Source of the DNA: Nocardioidaceae bacterium
GTDB lineage: Bacteria > Actinomycetota > Actinomycetes > Propionibacteriales > Nocardioidaceae
Direction: 5' to 3'
DNA length: 64,000 nt
Assembly (NCBI GenBank): GCA_018672315.1
Contig: CP076053.1
Span: forward strand, 1,785,827 to 1,849,826
Positions within the stretch are counted from its first letter, which is position 1; every line of letters begins with the position of its first letter. The position numbers and the translations under genes were made by a program. A model generated the notes under the pieces. That model made no database searches and had not been told where the DNA came from. It saw only the letters and a list, made by a program, of their open reading frames with translations. This document shows, piece by piece, positions 27,757 to 35,334 of the stretch.

Positions 27757-28515
27757 TCAGGTGGCGGGAGGACCGAGGTCTGGCCGGTCGACCGCGGGAA
27801 GCTCGGTCACCTGCGTCATCTTGAGGTATAGGGCGCGTACCTGACCTGCAGTCAGAGAACCTGCCTCCGCCATCTCCTCGAGGACCCCGTGCATCTGACG
27901 CTGAGCAAGCGCTTGTGCGCGCGCCAGCTTTCGTGCGCCGCCGTCGTTGGCGCAAAGCACCACCACCTGTCGGGCATCGGCCTCTCGGAGGACCACCCCG
28001 TAGCGGACAAGTTCGCACTCGCCCGCGTGTGTCAGGTCCTCGGCTGGAACGAGTTCCGGATCTTGATCGTGTCCGGTGAGGTCGAGAAGTTGCCGCTTCA
28101 GCGCGGCGATCTCCTCGCCGTGCTCACGCGGGTCGAGCTCGATGGGGGGACCGAACAAGATCTCTGCCTGCTTGACGAGCCGGCCCGCGGCGACGCGGAG
28201 CCCGTTGTGCCTCTGCCGCCGGGCGCGCCCCTCGGCGTCCTCGCCGGGTTGACCTGGTCTGTATGCAGAGTCCGCTCGGTCCTGCCACTCCCGCCAAACG
28301 GCGCCCGTGTACACGACCTGGCCGGCGTAGTGCCGCGAGAGCAATTCGAGCCGGTCAACGTACGCGAATGCGAACGCGACCCCGGAGTCCAACAGGTAGA
28401 TGGCGTCGGGGTCGCGCGCCTTGCCGAGGCCCGGCGCGACACGATGGCGCGCCATCATCGACGGCGTCGGTGGTGGGATGACGCGCTTGGGCGCGTCCGA
28501 ACCCCATCCCGACAT
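27757..28515 (-). CDS. PIN-domain-like nuclease, probable toxin or effector
   Basis: This 252-residue protein has spaced acidic residues of a PIN fold: Asp43 in YLLDSGVAF, Glu76 in WREW, Glu168 in GECELVRYG, and Asp191 in CANDGGARKLA. PIN domains are metal-dependent ribonucleases often used as toxins. The ATG at 28515 has AGGAG seven bases upstream; a GTG directly before it is possible. It is convergent with the XRE-ImmA gene, and the two probably form one module. The N-terminal 35 residues are Pro/Arg-rich and atypical. Confidence 0.7.
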   Translation of the reverse strand: MSGWGSDAPKRVIPPPTPSMMARHRVAPGLGKARDPDAIYLLDSGVAFAFAYVDRLELLSRHYAGQVVYTGAVWREWQDRADSAYRPGQPGEDAEGRARRQRHNGLRVAAGRLVKQAEILFGPPIELDPREHGEEIAALKRQLLDLTGHDQDPELVPAEDLTHAGECELVRYGVVLREADARQVVVLCANDGGARKLARAQALAQRQMHGVLEEMAEAGSLTAGQVRALYLKMTQVTELPAVDRPDLGPPAT

Positions 28516-28518
28516 CAC

Positions 28519-28884
28519 TCAACTCCTATCCGACGGCGATGACCCGGCAAGGCACCAGGCTGCGGAGCGACCTTCCCGCCCGCGGTCTCGCATCGTCCTG
28601 ACTGCGAGGCCTCACGCACCCCGTTCACGACGACTCACGGCTGTGCGCAACCCACCGCAGCTCGCGAACAAGTCCGGCCGAAGCCGGCGGAGCCACTGTA
28701 GGTCTCAGATGGCTCAGGGCCGGTCAGCCCGCCGCGCCTGTGGATAGCGCTGCGAAGAGCTGAGCCCGACGAGCACGAAGCACTGCCAGATGCGTTGCCC
28801 GGCGCGGGTGCGCGTGTCGGGTGGGGCTCTGAGCGCGTGCATCCTCGGATCGTTGCGAGGTCCCCCTGCACGCTCGCCGCCCCA
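28519..28884. other. Non-coding stretch with no supported gene
   Basis: Between the PIN gene and the direct repeat I see no reading frame with a plausible start, ribosome-binding site and codon use. Upstream control elements for the PIN gene probably lie here. Confidence 0.4.
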
Positions 28885-28904
28885 CTTCCGTCAGGGTTTC
28901 GTCA
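28885..28904 (+). repeat. 20-bp direct repeat, copy 2
   Basis: This is identical to 25113-25132 and in the same orientation. It lies 40 bp upstream of a palindromic operator-like site and 74 bp upstream of a small helix-turn-helix gene. Confidence 0.9.
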
Positions 28905-28944
28905 GTACATCTCCGACCGGGGAGGCGGCTCGGCGCGCCTGTTT

Positions 28945-28962
28945 CGTGTAGACCTCTACACG
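28945..28962. promoter_or_regulatory. 18-bp palindrome, copy 1 (CGTGTAGA-CC-TCTACACG)
   Basis: Perfect 8-bp arms surround two bases, 16 bp upstream of the small helix-turn-helix gene at 28979. The same site recurs at 32320-32337 (perfect arms) and 37685-37702 (one mismatch). The form suits an operator for a dimeric repressor, possibly the adjacent gene product. Confidence 0.75.
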
Positions 28963-28978
28963 GACCGAGGGTGATGCG

Positions 28979-29284
28979 GTGCCACCTCGACGACGGCGGG
29001 ACGGGTACCGTCCCGCACTGCTCTCCCAGCAGCTGCAGGACGCCATCACGGCTGAGGCCGCCCGGCTCGAGGCGGTGCCGGGCCCTGTAGAGACCGTCGC
29101 GGCCGTCGGGGAGTTCTACGCTGCGCTGGACGACGCGCTCGACGAGGTCGCACTGGCGCGGCTGCGTGCCGTCGCGGAGCTCCGGGCGCGCGGCTGGTCT
29201 TACGCACGCATCGCCGACGCGACCGGCCTGTCCAAGGGCCGAGTCGCGCAGCTGACCCGCGCCGCCGCCGAGCGCGACCTCTGA
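28979..29284 (+). CDS. Small helix-turn-helix protein, 101 aa
   Basis: The C-terminal part (GWSYARIADATGLSKGRVAQLTRAA, about residues 72-96) is a clear helix-turn-helix of the sigma-70 region 4 or KorB type. The N-terminal half is helical and possibly a dimerisation region (ALDDALDEVALARLRAVAEL). The start is GTG 28979 with CGAGGG upstream. A perfect 18-bp palindrome lies just before the gene, suggesting autoregulation. It is a good candidate for the regulator that recognises all three palindromes in the element. Confidence 0.7.
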   Translation: MPPRRRRDGYRPALLSQQLQDAITAEAARLEAVPGPVETVAAVGEFYAALDDALDEVALARLRAVAELRARGWSYARIADATGLSKGRVAQLTRAAAERDL

Positions 29285-29388
29285 CGTCCGAGTTCCGCGG
29301 CACGCTCGGGCCGACTGGCGCTAGGAGCGCAGGTCCGGGTGCCCTGACACTTGGGGCTCGGCCGTCGGTTCTTTTCTTGTTCGGGTGG

Positions 29389-29712
29389 TCAGTCGGTCGC
29401 CTCGATGCACTGCACCGGCGAGCTCCGCAGGGGTTGTGAGACCCCGGCGATGAGCACCCGCGCGCGCAGGGGCTTGCCGACCTCGCACTCGTTGAGCTCC
29501 CGGAGCGGCAGCCAGCGGCCGTCGACGTCGAAGGTCAGGGTCATCGCCTGTGTGCCGCAGGTGAGGGTGGTGGGTGTGCGCATCAGGCGCCGCTGGGTCA
29601 GGTCGAGGAGGTAGCTGCCGGTGACCGTACGGACGATGTGGCGCCCCCGGTCGTGGCTGCCGTCCGTCACGAAGTCCAGTTGGGTCGGAGCCTCGGCAGG
29701 GCGTTCATTCAT
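29389..29712 (-). CDS. Cargo orphan, 107 aa
   Basis: This 107-residue protein has beta-rich segments (DRGRHIVRTVTGSYLLDL, TLTCGTQAMTLTFDVDGRW). The ATG start and codon use support translation. No domain is recognised. It lies alone between two plus-strand genes. Confidence 0.55.
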   Translation of the reverse strand: MNERPAEAPTQLDFVTDGSHDRGRHIVRTVTGSYLLDLTQRRLMRTPTTLTCGTQAMTLTFDVDGRWLPLRELNECEVGKPLRARVLIAGVSQPLRSSPVQCIEATD

Positions 29713-29991
29713 CTACGCAGCATCGTGGCGAGCACCGACAGACGCGGGCAGCGCGCTCATCTCAGCGGTGGTGATGGCGGTGGAGTCTGGTCGCATCGGC
29801 GAGGCGTACCGCGTGCGCCTCGACGCCTGAGCCCGACCGAACCCGCAGATGGCGTCACCGTTGTTGTTGGTGACGTCCCCGTCATCTTGGCTGCGGCGCT
29901 GACGCGCAGTCAGGCATCGGGTGCCAGGACCTGGGTGCGGAGACCGCGTGGACCGTGGTGCCCGGCCGCGGAGGTGCGCACTGTGGTCAGC

Positions 29992-30297
29992 GTGACCACG
30001 CCGAGCGACCTGTCTGAAGTGCCCCAACACGTTGCGCAGAGCGTTCAGCAGGCCCGCGATGCCGTCGCTCGGGTGCATCCGCGCGGTGGGGTCGACCTGG
30101 ACGCCCACCTGGATGAGGATGACCTCATCGGCTTCCTGATGGCGCTGAGCCACTGGCTCGGCACCCTCGACATCACCTTGGAGCCCGGCGTCGAGGTCGG
30201 GGTGCAGCAGCTCACGAGAAGTCTCCCTGCGCCAACGGGTCCAGCCATTCGTTCGGACCGGGAGCGGCGCGCACGAACGCGAGAAGCTCTGGCCTGA
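29992..30297 (+). CDS. Possible cargo orphan, 101 aa
   Basis: From GTG 29992 the frame reads an acidic, helical protein (VAQSVQQARDAVARVHPRGG, LDEDDLIGFLMALSHWLGTL) with normal codon use and a basic C-terminus. No good ribosome-binding site is visible. Its last 86 bp overlap the convergent gene at 30212-30619, so at least one of the two ends may be wrong. Confidence 0.4.
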   Translation: MTTPSDLSEVPQHVAQSVQQARDAVARVHPRGGVDLDAHLDEDDLIGFLMALSHWLGTLDITLEPGVEVGVQQLTRSLPAPTGPAIRSDRERRARTREALA

Positions 30298-30619
30298 ACA
30301 CTGCGAGCCACAGCCCGTTTGGGCCGCCTTGGTGGGCGCTGCCCGGGAACACCGCCGCATCCCACCCCGACTGCGCCTGACCGCCCACGAGGCTGGAGTC
30401 ATCGTTCAACGAACGAACCCTGGCCACTTCATTCAGCCCGAACAGCGCTCGCCAGCAGGGAGGGTTGAACTGGCAACCGCTGCTGAGCCACGCCGTGGGT
30501 CCCCACCCGTACCTGTCGCTCGACTCCGGCATCCGCAGACGGCCCTCGGCCTCGATACCCGCCAGCTTGAGCTTGCTCGTGCAGTGCTCCCACGCCACCG
30601 AGTGCACAGTCCCCCTCAT
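30212..30619 (-). CDS. Cargo orphan, 135 aa, Trp-rich
   Basis: This 135-residue protein starts at an ATG preceded by AGGGTGAAGG. It is rich in Trp and Gly (GWGPTAWLSSG, PNGLWLAVF) with CQFNPPCW near residue 50. No family is recognised. Its 3' end overlaps the plus-strand frame at 29992-30297. Confidence 0.5.
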   Translation of the reverse strand: MRGTVHSVAWEHCTSKLKLAGIEAEGRLRMPESSDRYGWGPTAWLSSGCQFNPPCWRALFGLNEVARVRSLNDDSSLVGGQAQSGWDAAVFPGSAHQGGPNGLWLAVFRPELLAFVRAAPGPNEWLDPLAQGDFS

Positions 30620-30640
30620 GCCTTCACCCTATGAGCCAGT

Positions 30641-30778
30641 TCAGGGATCACGCCGCAGCAGCATCGCGGCGGCGGGACCACCGCAGCCCAGCTCCGTGCG
30701 CACCCTGGGTGACGAGAAGCCTCGATCGCCTCGGCCCTGCAGGCGGTCCGTCAGCGACACGAAGCGCGTGGGACTGCC
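30641..30778 (-). pseudogene. Remnant of a MucR/Ros-like gene C-terminus
   Basis: About 45 codons end in RVRTELGCGGPAAAMLLRR. This closely matches the C-terminus of the intact MucR-like protein at 36949-37614 (RVRKELGCGGSAAARLLRG), including an upstream F-x-SL-x3-L pattern. No zinc-finger half is found upstream on this strand. It is best read as a decayed duplicate inside the element. Confidence 0.6.
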
Positions 30779-31168
30779 CGAGGTTCTGCTCCTGGACGCC
30801 TTGGCAACGGCGCTTTGGGTGGCCCCGGTGCTCGCTCGTCGGTCAGGGCTTCCGGTCGCCGTGCGCCACAGATGCCAGGTCAGAGGGAGCCGCGGCGGCG
30901 GTTCGTTCACCAGAGCAGAGTCTCGGTGGATGCCACAGCTCACAGCAGGGGATCCCCGCAGTGTGTCGCGACCCCGTGTCGGTGCGCACGTCGACGCCGT
31001 CCTGCCGAGGGCCCTCGGCGCCGTCTGACGGCACCGGCCCCGCGACGCGCCACGACAGCGCGGTCCCGTCGCCGGGCCGCGGCGCGTGCGAGGCTGTCAC
31101 ACGCCGGGAGGATCGCGCCTGCGCGAAGGAAGTCGTCAGCCCGGGGCAGCACACCCTCGGCGCGCCTC

Positions 31169-31199
31169 CACGGTGACAGAGCGGCGATCTGTCACCGTG
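31169..31199. promoter_or_regulatory. Inverted repeat with 12-bp arms
   Basis: CACGGTGACAGA (31169-31180) and its exact complement (31188-31199) enclose seven bases. The site lies 57 bp upstream of the gene starting at 31257, so an operator or leader hairpin is plausible. From 30779 to 31168 I see no supported gene. Confidence 0.65.
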
Positions 31200-31256
31200 T
31201 CGCTGTGTGGGGCCGTCATGCCTGCCCACACTTCGGCAGGTGGAGGTGACGCCCTG

Positions 31257-31727
31257 ATGGGAAGCGTCCCGGTGCCAGGCGACTGGTTCGACCAGTTCCC
31301 CGCGGGTCAGTTCGACGATGACGACCTGACAGGGCGCGAGCATCTGTACGACCTCGAGGACGGCTACGAGGAGGCTCTCGACCGCCACTTCGGCGAGCTC
31401 GAGCGACCCGAACCCGCCCGCCCTGACGAGGTCACCCGCATCATCCACGAGCTCCGTGCCTTCTCCCGCCGGCTCGCCGCGGAGCGCCACCCGCAAGCGC
31501 ACGTTCCCAACCTCCTCGCGAACCGACTCAACGACGCCCGCGTCCCCGCGCCGGCGCCGCCGCGGGGCAAGGTGTCGTCGCCGACGGGCAACTGCCGGAT
31601 CTGCGGGAACGCCTTGCCGCTGCCCTCCACCGGCCGCGGACGTCCCCGCACCTTGTGCCTCACGTGCTCGCCTCCCAAGACCCAAGGCCGCAGGTCAGCG
31701 AATTCTCCGGGAAAATCCAACAGGTAG
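31257..31727 (+). CDS. Zinc-ribbon orphan, 156 aa
   Basis: The N-terminal half is acidic (PAGQFDDDDLTGREHLYDLEDG). The C-terminal end is a zinc ribbon with CRICG and CLTCS separated by a basic GRGRPRT loop. That layout resembles the ribbon of the Dam-like methyltransferase in this element. ATG 31257 has GGAGG about ten bases upstream, and a 12-bp inverted repeat lies before it. A nucleic-acid-binding role is inferred. Confidence 0.6.
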   Translation: MGSVPVPGDWFDQFPAGQFDDDDLTGREHLYDLEDGYEEALDRHFGELERPEPARPDEVTRIIHELRAFSRRLAAERHPQAHVPNLLANRLNDARVPAPAPPRGKVSSPTGNCRICGNALPLPSTGRGRPRTLCLTCSPPKTQGRRSANSPGKSNR

Positions 31728-31951
31728 AGGGGTATCGCGCATTCGCTGCGCTCCTCGCCCGCCGGCCCCAGCCCGTTTCCAAGCGGGCTGCCGCCGCCGG
31801 CTCCCCGACGCGTGCGTGACGCGCTGGCAGCACGCCACCCCGCCGTGCCCGGCCTCCCGACGACACGGTCGGCCTACCGCCGTGACTTCGATGTTCTCGC
31901 CGGCGCACACCCTGTCTTCATGACCCCTGACTGAGAGGAGCTACCGCTGCC

Positions 31952-32007
31952 CGGGCACGCCTTGAGGTGCGTGCCCGCCCATCCGAGGCCCGCCGCCGTG
32001 CGGGCCT
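31952..32007 (+). promoter_or_regulatory. Two tandem leader hairpins before a small membrane protein
   Basis: Hairpin 1 pairs CGGGCACGC (31952-31960) with 31969-31977. Hairpin 2 pairs AGGCCCGC (31986-31993) with 32000-32007 and is followed by TTCTG. They end 23 bp before the ATG at 32031. The second resembles an intrinsic terminator, so attenuation is possible. The rest of 31728-31951 holds no supported gene. Confidence 0.5.
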
Positions 32008-32030
32008 TTCTGCTGCCCGAGGAACACGAG

Positions 32031-32249
32031 ATGGCATCCAAGTCCGTGCTCGCCACCCCGACGACCCTTGTGGTCTGCTGCGCGCTGTCGTCAGACAGCG
32101 GCTCGGTGGTGCTTGCGCTGGCCTGCGTCCTGGTCATCGCGTCCCTCGCAGTCGGCTTCCGCTTCCTGCACGTCTTCGCTGGCGCCACCCCGCGCCTGCG
32201 TGAGGACCTGCTGAAGCTCATCGCCGCGCTGCGAGGACGAGACCTCTGA
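32031..32249 (+). CDS. Small single-span membrane protein, 72 aa
   Basis: This 72-residue protein has one hydrophobic segment (about residues 22-46, VVLALACVLVIASLAVGF) and a short basic C-terminus. GAGG precedes the ATG at 32031. Two tandem hairpins lie in its leader. The family is unknown. Small membrane proteins of this shape are common in mobile elements, but no function can be assigned. Confidence 0.6.
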   Translation: MASKSVLATPTTLVVCCALSSDSGSVVLALACVLVIASLAVGFRFLHVFAGATPRLREDLLKLIAALRGRDL

Positions 32250-32319
32250 CCGGCCCGGCCGCCACCGCGAGCGCGTAGACCGCGCACCAGCTCCCTCGGC
32301 GTCCCCGGCATGCACCTCG

Positions 32320-32337
32320 CGTGTAGAGGTCTACACG
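32320..32337. promoter_or_regulatory. 18-bp palindrome, copy 2 (CGTGTAGA-GG-TCTACACG)
   Basis: Perfect 8-bp arms are identical to those at 28945-28962 with the central two bases complemented. It lies 117 bp upstream of the gene at 32455. Confidence 0.75.
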
Positions 32338-32454
32338 GCACTGGGCAGGTCCGACGCTGAGAGCACGCCCCCAGTGCGGGCGAGTTCCAGCCTCTGTCGA
32401 CCGCTGCCGGCGTTGTGTCACGGTGGACAGAGGTCCCCGACCCTGAGGAGAGAC

Positions 32455-33642
32455 GTGGCCGAGGACGACGACTACGAGCTGCGCTGGCCCCGCGACACGT
32501 TCCGCGATGAGCTGCAGTCGATCGCAGCTCTTGCACCCGGCGGTGTGAACGACCGCGTGGAGGCGCTGCTCGTGGACGCCTTCACCGGCGATCAGCCGCT
32601 TGAGGACTTCCAGACGGCCGCGCGGCGGGCCCGCGAGGTCGGGGGCGACCCGTGGGCCACCGGCCACCACAAGGAGTCCTCGGCGCAGTCGGCGGCGTCG
32701 GAGTTCGTGAGCTACCTGCTGACGAGAGCGGAGTCGCTGCCGCACCCTCGCGCGGCCAGGCCCTTCTACTCTCAATGGGGGCGCGGCGGCGCCGGCGGGG
32801 GCCTCGACGCCGGCGGTGTCGCGGTGGCGTTCCGGGCGCTGGTCGCGGACCTGGAGGCTCGCGGCTACTTCGAGCATCACTTCGGCAAGGACTGTCCCGA
32901 CGAGCACGACTGGCGAGCCGACGAGGCCATCGAGCAGCGTCTCGGCCGCCTCGTCTCGTGGAACGCCGACGTCGAGACGTTGCTCGAGGATCCGGACGGT
33001 TCAGCGGACCCGGTGAACCTGTTCGACCTCATCGAGGTCATCCACGATCTGGCCGGCTTTCCGCGAACGCGCTGGATGCACGGGTTTCAGGACTGCGCCT
33101 GGCACCACGTCGGCCACTCGGCCAGTGTCGGGCGGGCGGTGTACCGGTGGGAGGTCAACCGCATCTTGGAGCGGTCGAGCCTGGGTCTCCGCCTCGCTGA
33201 CGACGGTGATGACCAGGGCCGCCTCGTGGCTGTGGTCGACGAGGGTCGAGCCGACCTCGCCGCGAGGATGGCGGCATTGCCCGGCGACGACACCGGCGAA
33301 CGCGTCCGCCACGCCTTGGCCCTCTTCCGCGCTCGCGAGGCCACGCGGCGCGACAAGGTCTCCGCCTGCAACGCCCTGTACGCCGTCCTCGAACGCCACC
33401 GGGCCTTGCTCATCTCGAGCCTCTTCCGGAAGGACGAGGGCGCGCTGTTCCAGATCGCGAACGACTTCGCGATGCGGCACAACGAAGAGCGGCAGCGCAG
33501 CGACTACGACGAGGCGTTCCTCGACTGGGTGTTCTGGTGGTACCTCGCGACCGTCGACCTCACCGAGCGCCTCCTGCAACGGCAGCGCACGGCCGAGGGC
33601 TCTGACGAGCAAGCGCAGGCAGGGCGCGAGAACATCCGCTGA
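32455..33642 (+). CDS. Large cargo orphan, 395 aa
   Basis: This soluble protein starts at GTG 32455 with GAGGAGAG upstream. The C-terminal third is helical and includes FAMRHNEERQRSDYDEAFLDWVFWWYLATVDLTERLL. That stretch has the look of a HEPN-type helical bundle, though the exact R-x4-6-H motif is not certain. The central part has two His/Trp clusters (WMHGFQDCAWHHVGHS). A palindromic operator-like site lies upstream. It is convergent with an XRE regulator, five bases apart. A defence function is a guess from context. Confidence 0.65.
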   Translation: MAEDDDYELRWPRDTFRDELQSIAALAPGGVNDRVEALLVDAFTGDQPLEDFQTAARRAREVGGDPWATGHHKESSAQSAASEFVSYLLTRAESLPHPRAARPFYSQWGRGGAGGGLDAGGVAVAFRALVADLEARGYFEHHFGKDCPDEHDWRADEAIEQRLGRLVSWNADVETLLEDPDGSADPVNLFDLIEVIHDLAGFPRTRWMHGFQDCAWHHVGHSASVGRAVYRWEVNRILERSSLGLRLADDGDDQGRLVAVVDEGRADLAARMAALPGDDTGERVRHALALFRAREATRRDKVSACNALYAVLERHRALLISSLFRKDEGALFQIANDFAMRHNEERQRSDYDEAFLDWVFWWYLATVDLTERLLQRQRTAEGSDEQAQAGRENIR

Positions 33643-33646
33643 GCAG

Positions 33647-34513
33647 TCACTCCGAAGGTTGGGAGTCGTCGCCTTCGCGCTCCAGTCGCTGCAGCTCCCT
33701 GGTCGCCTCCAGCGAGTCCAGAAGCTGCTCGACCTCGCGCAGCACCTCGCGCTCCCTCGTGGACGCCTGACCTGACGCGGTGGCGTCCCACAGGTGCAGG
33801 AGCTCCTTGGTGCGGTGAGCCTGCAGCCCGTTCAAGGTCGCCGCGCGGCGCACCAGAGACCCCAGAGCAGCGTCGTCGGCGGGCTCGCGGGCCCACCCCC
33901 AGAACGCGTCTACGCGCGCGGCCATCGTCGTGAGAGCCGCAGACATGCCCTCCGTGGAGACCTCGCGAGGCAACGACTCGAGGACCGCCATCGTTGGCGC
34001 GATGCCACGCGCGAACGCCTCGTTGTCGAACTTCATCCCTTCCAAGCGCTCCCGTAGACGCGCCTCGAGCGGAGTCTCCGAGACCGAGCCCTGATCTGCG
34101 GACCATCGACGGTTGTCGCCCGCAGACTTCGCCTTGAACTGCATCAAGACCCGCTGACCGGTGTTCGGGTCGAGCACCTCGAGGTCGGCGGCCGCGTCGC
34201 CGCCGCCCTCATGCACCTGGACAGCGTCCTCGGGCAGCAGCGCTGTGAGCAGCCGAACTGCAGAGTCTCTGGAGGGTGCGCGGCGACCTTGCTCGACGGC
34301 GCGGACCGAACCGACCGACAAGTTCGCCTCAGTCGCCACTCTCTCGACCGAGAGCCGTTGATCTCGCCTCAGTCGCTGGGCCAGCTGGCCGAACCGCGTG
34401 GCGCCCGGCTCGGAGCCGGCGACCCACCAGACCTCGTACGCGCTCGAACCATCTCCGATGGCGCCCTCGGACTCATCCTCACCCGAGCGCGGGCCTCTCG
34501 TCTCCTCGTCCAC
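33647..34513 (-). CDS. XRE-type regulator with long C-terminal domain, 288 aa
   Basis: A helix-turn-helix lies at about residues 42-92 (SVERVATEANLSVGSVRAVEQGR), preceded by an acidic N-terminus. A 190-residue C-terminal region follows, beginning LEVLDPNTGQRVLMQFKAKS and then long helices. The DPNTG...QFKAK stretch resembles a PD-(D/E)xK core with Gln in place of the acidic residue, but this is weak. It is divergent from a small-gene pair, with repeated CTGCAA/CAAGA motifs in the gap (34547-34582). Confidence 0.7.
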   Translation of the reverse strand: MDEETRGPRSGEDESEGAIGDGSSAYEVWWVAGSEPGATRFGQLAQRLRRDQRLSVERVATEANLSVGSVRAVEQGRRAPSRDSAVRLLTALLPEDAVQVHEGGGDAAADLEVLDPNTGQRVLMQFKAKSAGDNRRWSADQGSVSETPLEARLRERLEGMKFDNEAFARGIAPTMAVLESLPREVSTEGMSAALTTMAARVDAFWGWAREPADDAALGSLVRRAATLNGLQAHRTKELLHLWDATASGQASTREREVLREVEQLLDSLEATRELQRLEREGDDSQPSE

Positions 34514-34681
34514 GGCCTCATCATAGCCCCGGATAGCGCCTCACCTGCAACAAGACGGGACTCGCTGCAAGATTTCTTGTCAGAGCCTTGCGCTCACGCC
34601 GAGGACGGGTCTACCGTCGGCTCCTACGACGAGTGCCAACAGGGTGCGACAACAGCCGCAAAGCGGCAGAGGAGACACGAA

Positions 34682-34990
34682 GTGAGTGACGGAGAGAAGC
34701 GACTTCCGGGCCGAGGCCCGGGTGCTGGGCAGGTGCCGCGAAGCAGCTGGCAGCGTGCGCGCTGCGAGGTGGCCAGCTACTGGGTTCCGCTGCGGCGCTG
34801 GGCGCGCCGGGGCGGAGTGAGCGTTGCCGGATCGCTCCGGCGGCACGTCCAGAAGATGAACGAGGATCCCGGCTACGTAGAGGCCTTCGATGACCTCACG
34901 ACCCAGCTCCAGTCCGGGCCGGGGTGGCTGAGGCGGTTGATCCAGGGCGTTCTGCCGGCGCACGGCTTCGTGATCGCGGCAGCCCGATGA
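34682..34990 (+). CDS. Cargo orphan, 102 aa
   Basis: This basic 102-residue protein starts at GTG 34682 after AGAGGAG. It contains a Trp/Arg-rich segment (YWVPLRRWARRGG) and a helical C-terminus. Its stop overlaps the next gene by ATGA, so the two form a translational pair. The family is unknown. Confidence 0.65.
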   Translation: MSDGEKRLPGRGPGAGQVPRSSWQRARCEVASYWVPLRRWARRGGVSVAGSLRRHVQKMNEDPGYVEAFDDLTTQLQSGPGWLRRLIQGVLPAHGFVIAAAR

Positions 34991-35229
34991 GTCGGCGGAG
35001 GCACGCGCGCGTGGGGCCGCGGGGCAAGGCCGGTCGGTGCGGGGTCACCGGCAAGCGCCGCTTCCGCGACAAGGCCGAGTGCCTTCAGGTGCTCCACGCA
35101 GCCGCGGCCGCCCGTCATCACAGCGACACGGATGACGAGGCCTGCCGGCGGCGTGAGGTGCGCAGCTACTTCTGCCGCGGCTGTCACGGCTGGCACACGA
35201 CCTCGCAGCGGGAGTCAGCGCCGGCATGA
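34987..35229 (+). CDS. Small zinc-ribbon protein, 80 aa
   Basis: The C-terminal motif YFCRGCHGWHTTSQR matches the short zinc-ribbon proteins widespread in actinobacterial phages and integrative elements. A further Cys pair is not obvious in the N-terminal basic half (CGVTGKRRFRDKAEC could supply it). The start ATG 34987 overlaps the preceding stop. Confidence 0.7.
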   Translation: MSRRRHARVGPRGKAGRCGVTGKRRFRDKAECLQVLHAAAAARHHSDTDDEACRRREVRSYFCRGCHGWHTTSQRESAPA

Positions 35230-35334
35230 AGCGACGGGGCCGCGTCGATGCCGCCCGGTCGGCTCGCCCCGCAACCGTCTGGGTAGCGGGGCGAGCTGCG
35301 GTACTGCGGCCGTGAGCTTCTCTGCCCCAGTGCG

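Noticed and set aside
28635-28871. 78-codon minus-strand frame upstream of the direct repeat
   Set aside because: The composition is Ser/Gly-rich without structure, and there is no plausible start region.
29713-30402. 229-codon minus-strand frame
   Set aside because: Codon use and composition are poor. The opposite strand at 29992-30297 and the minus gene at 30212-30619 explain the region better.
31086-31256. Upstream extension of the zinc-ribbon orphan
   Set aside because: The extension would be translated through the 12-bp inverted repeat, and GGAGG supports the start at 31257.
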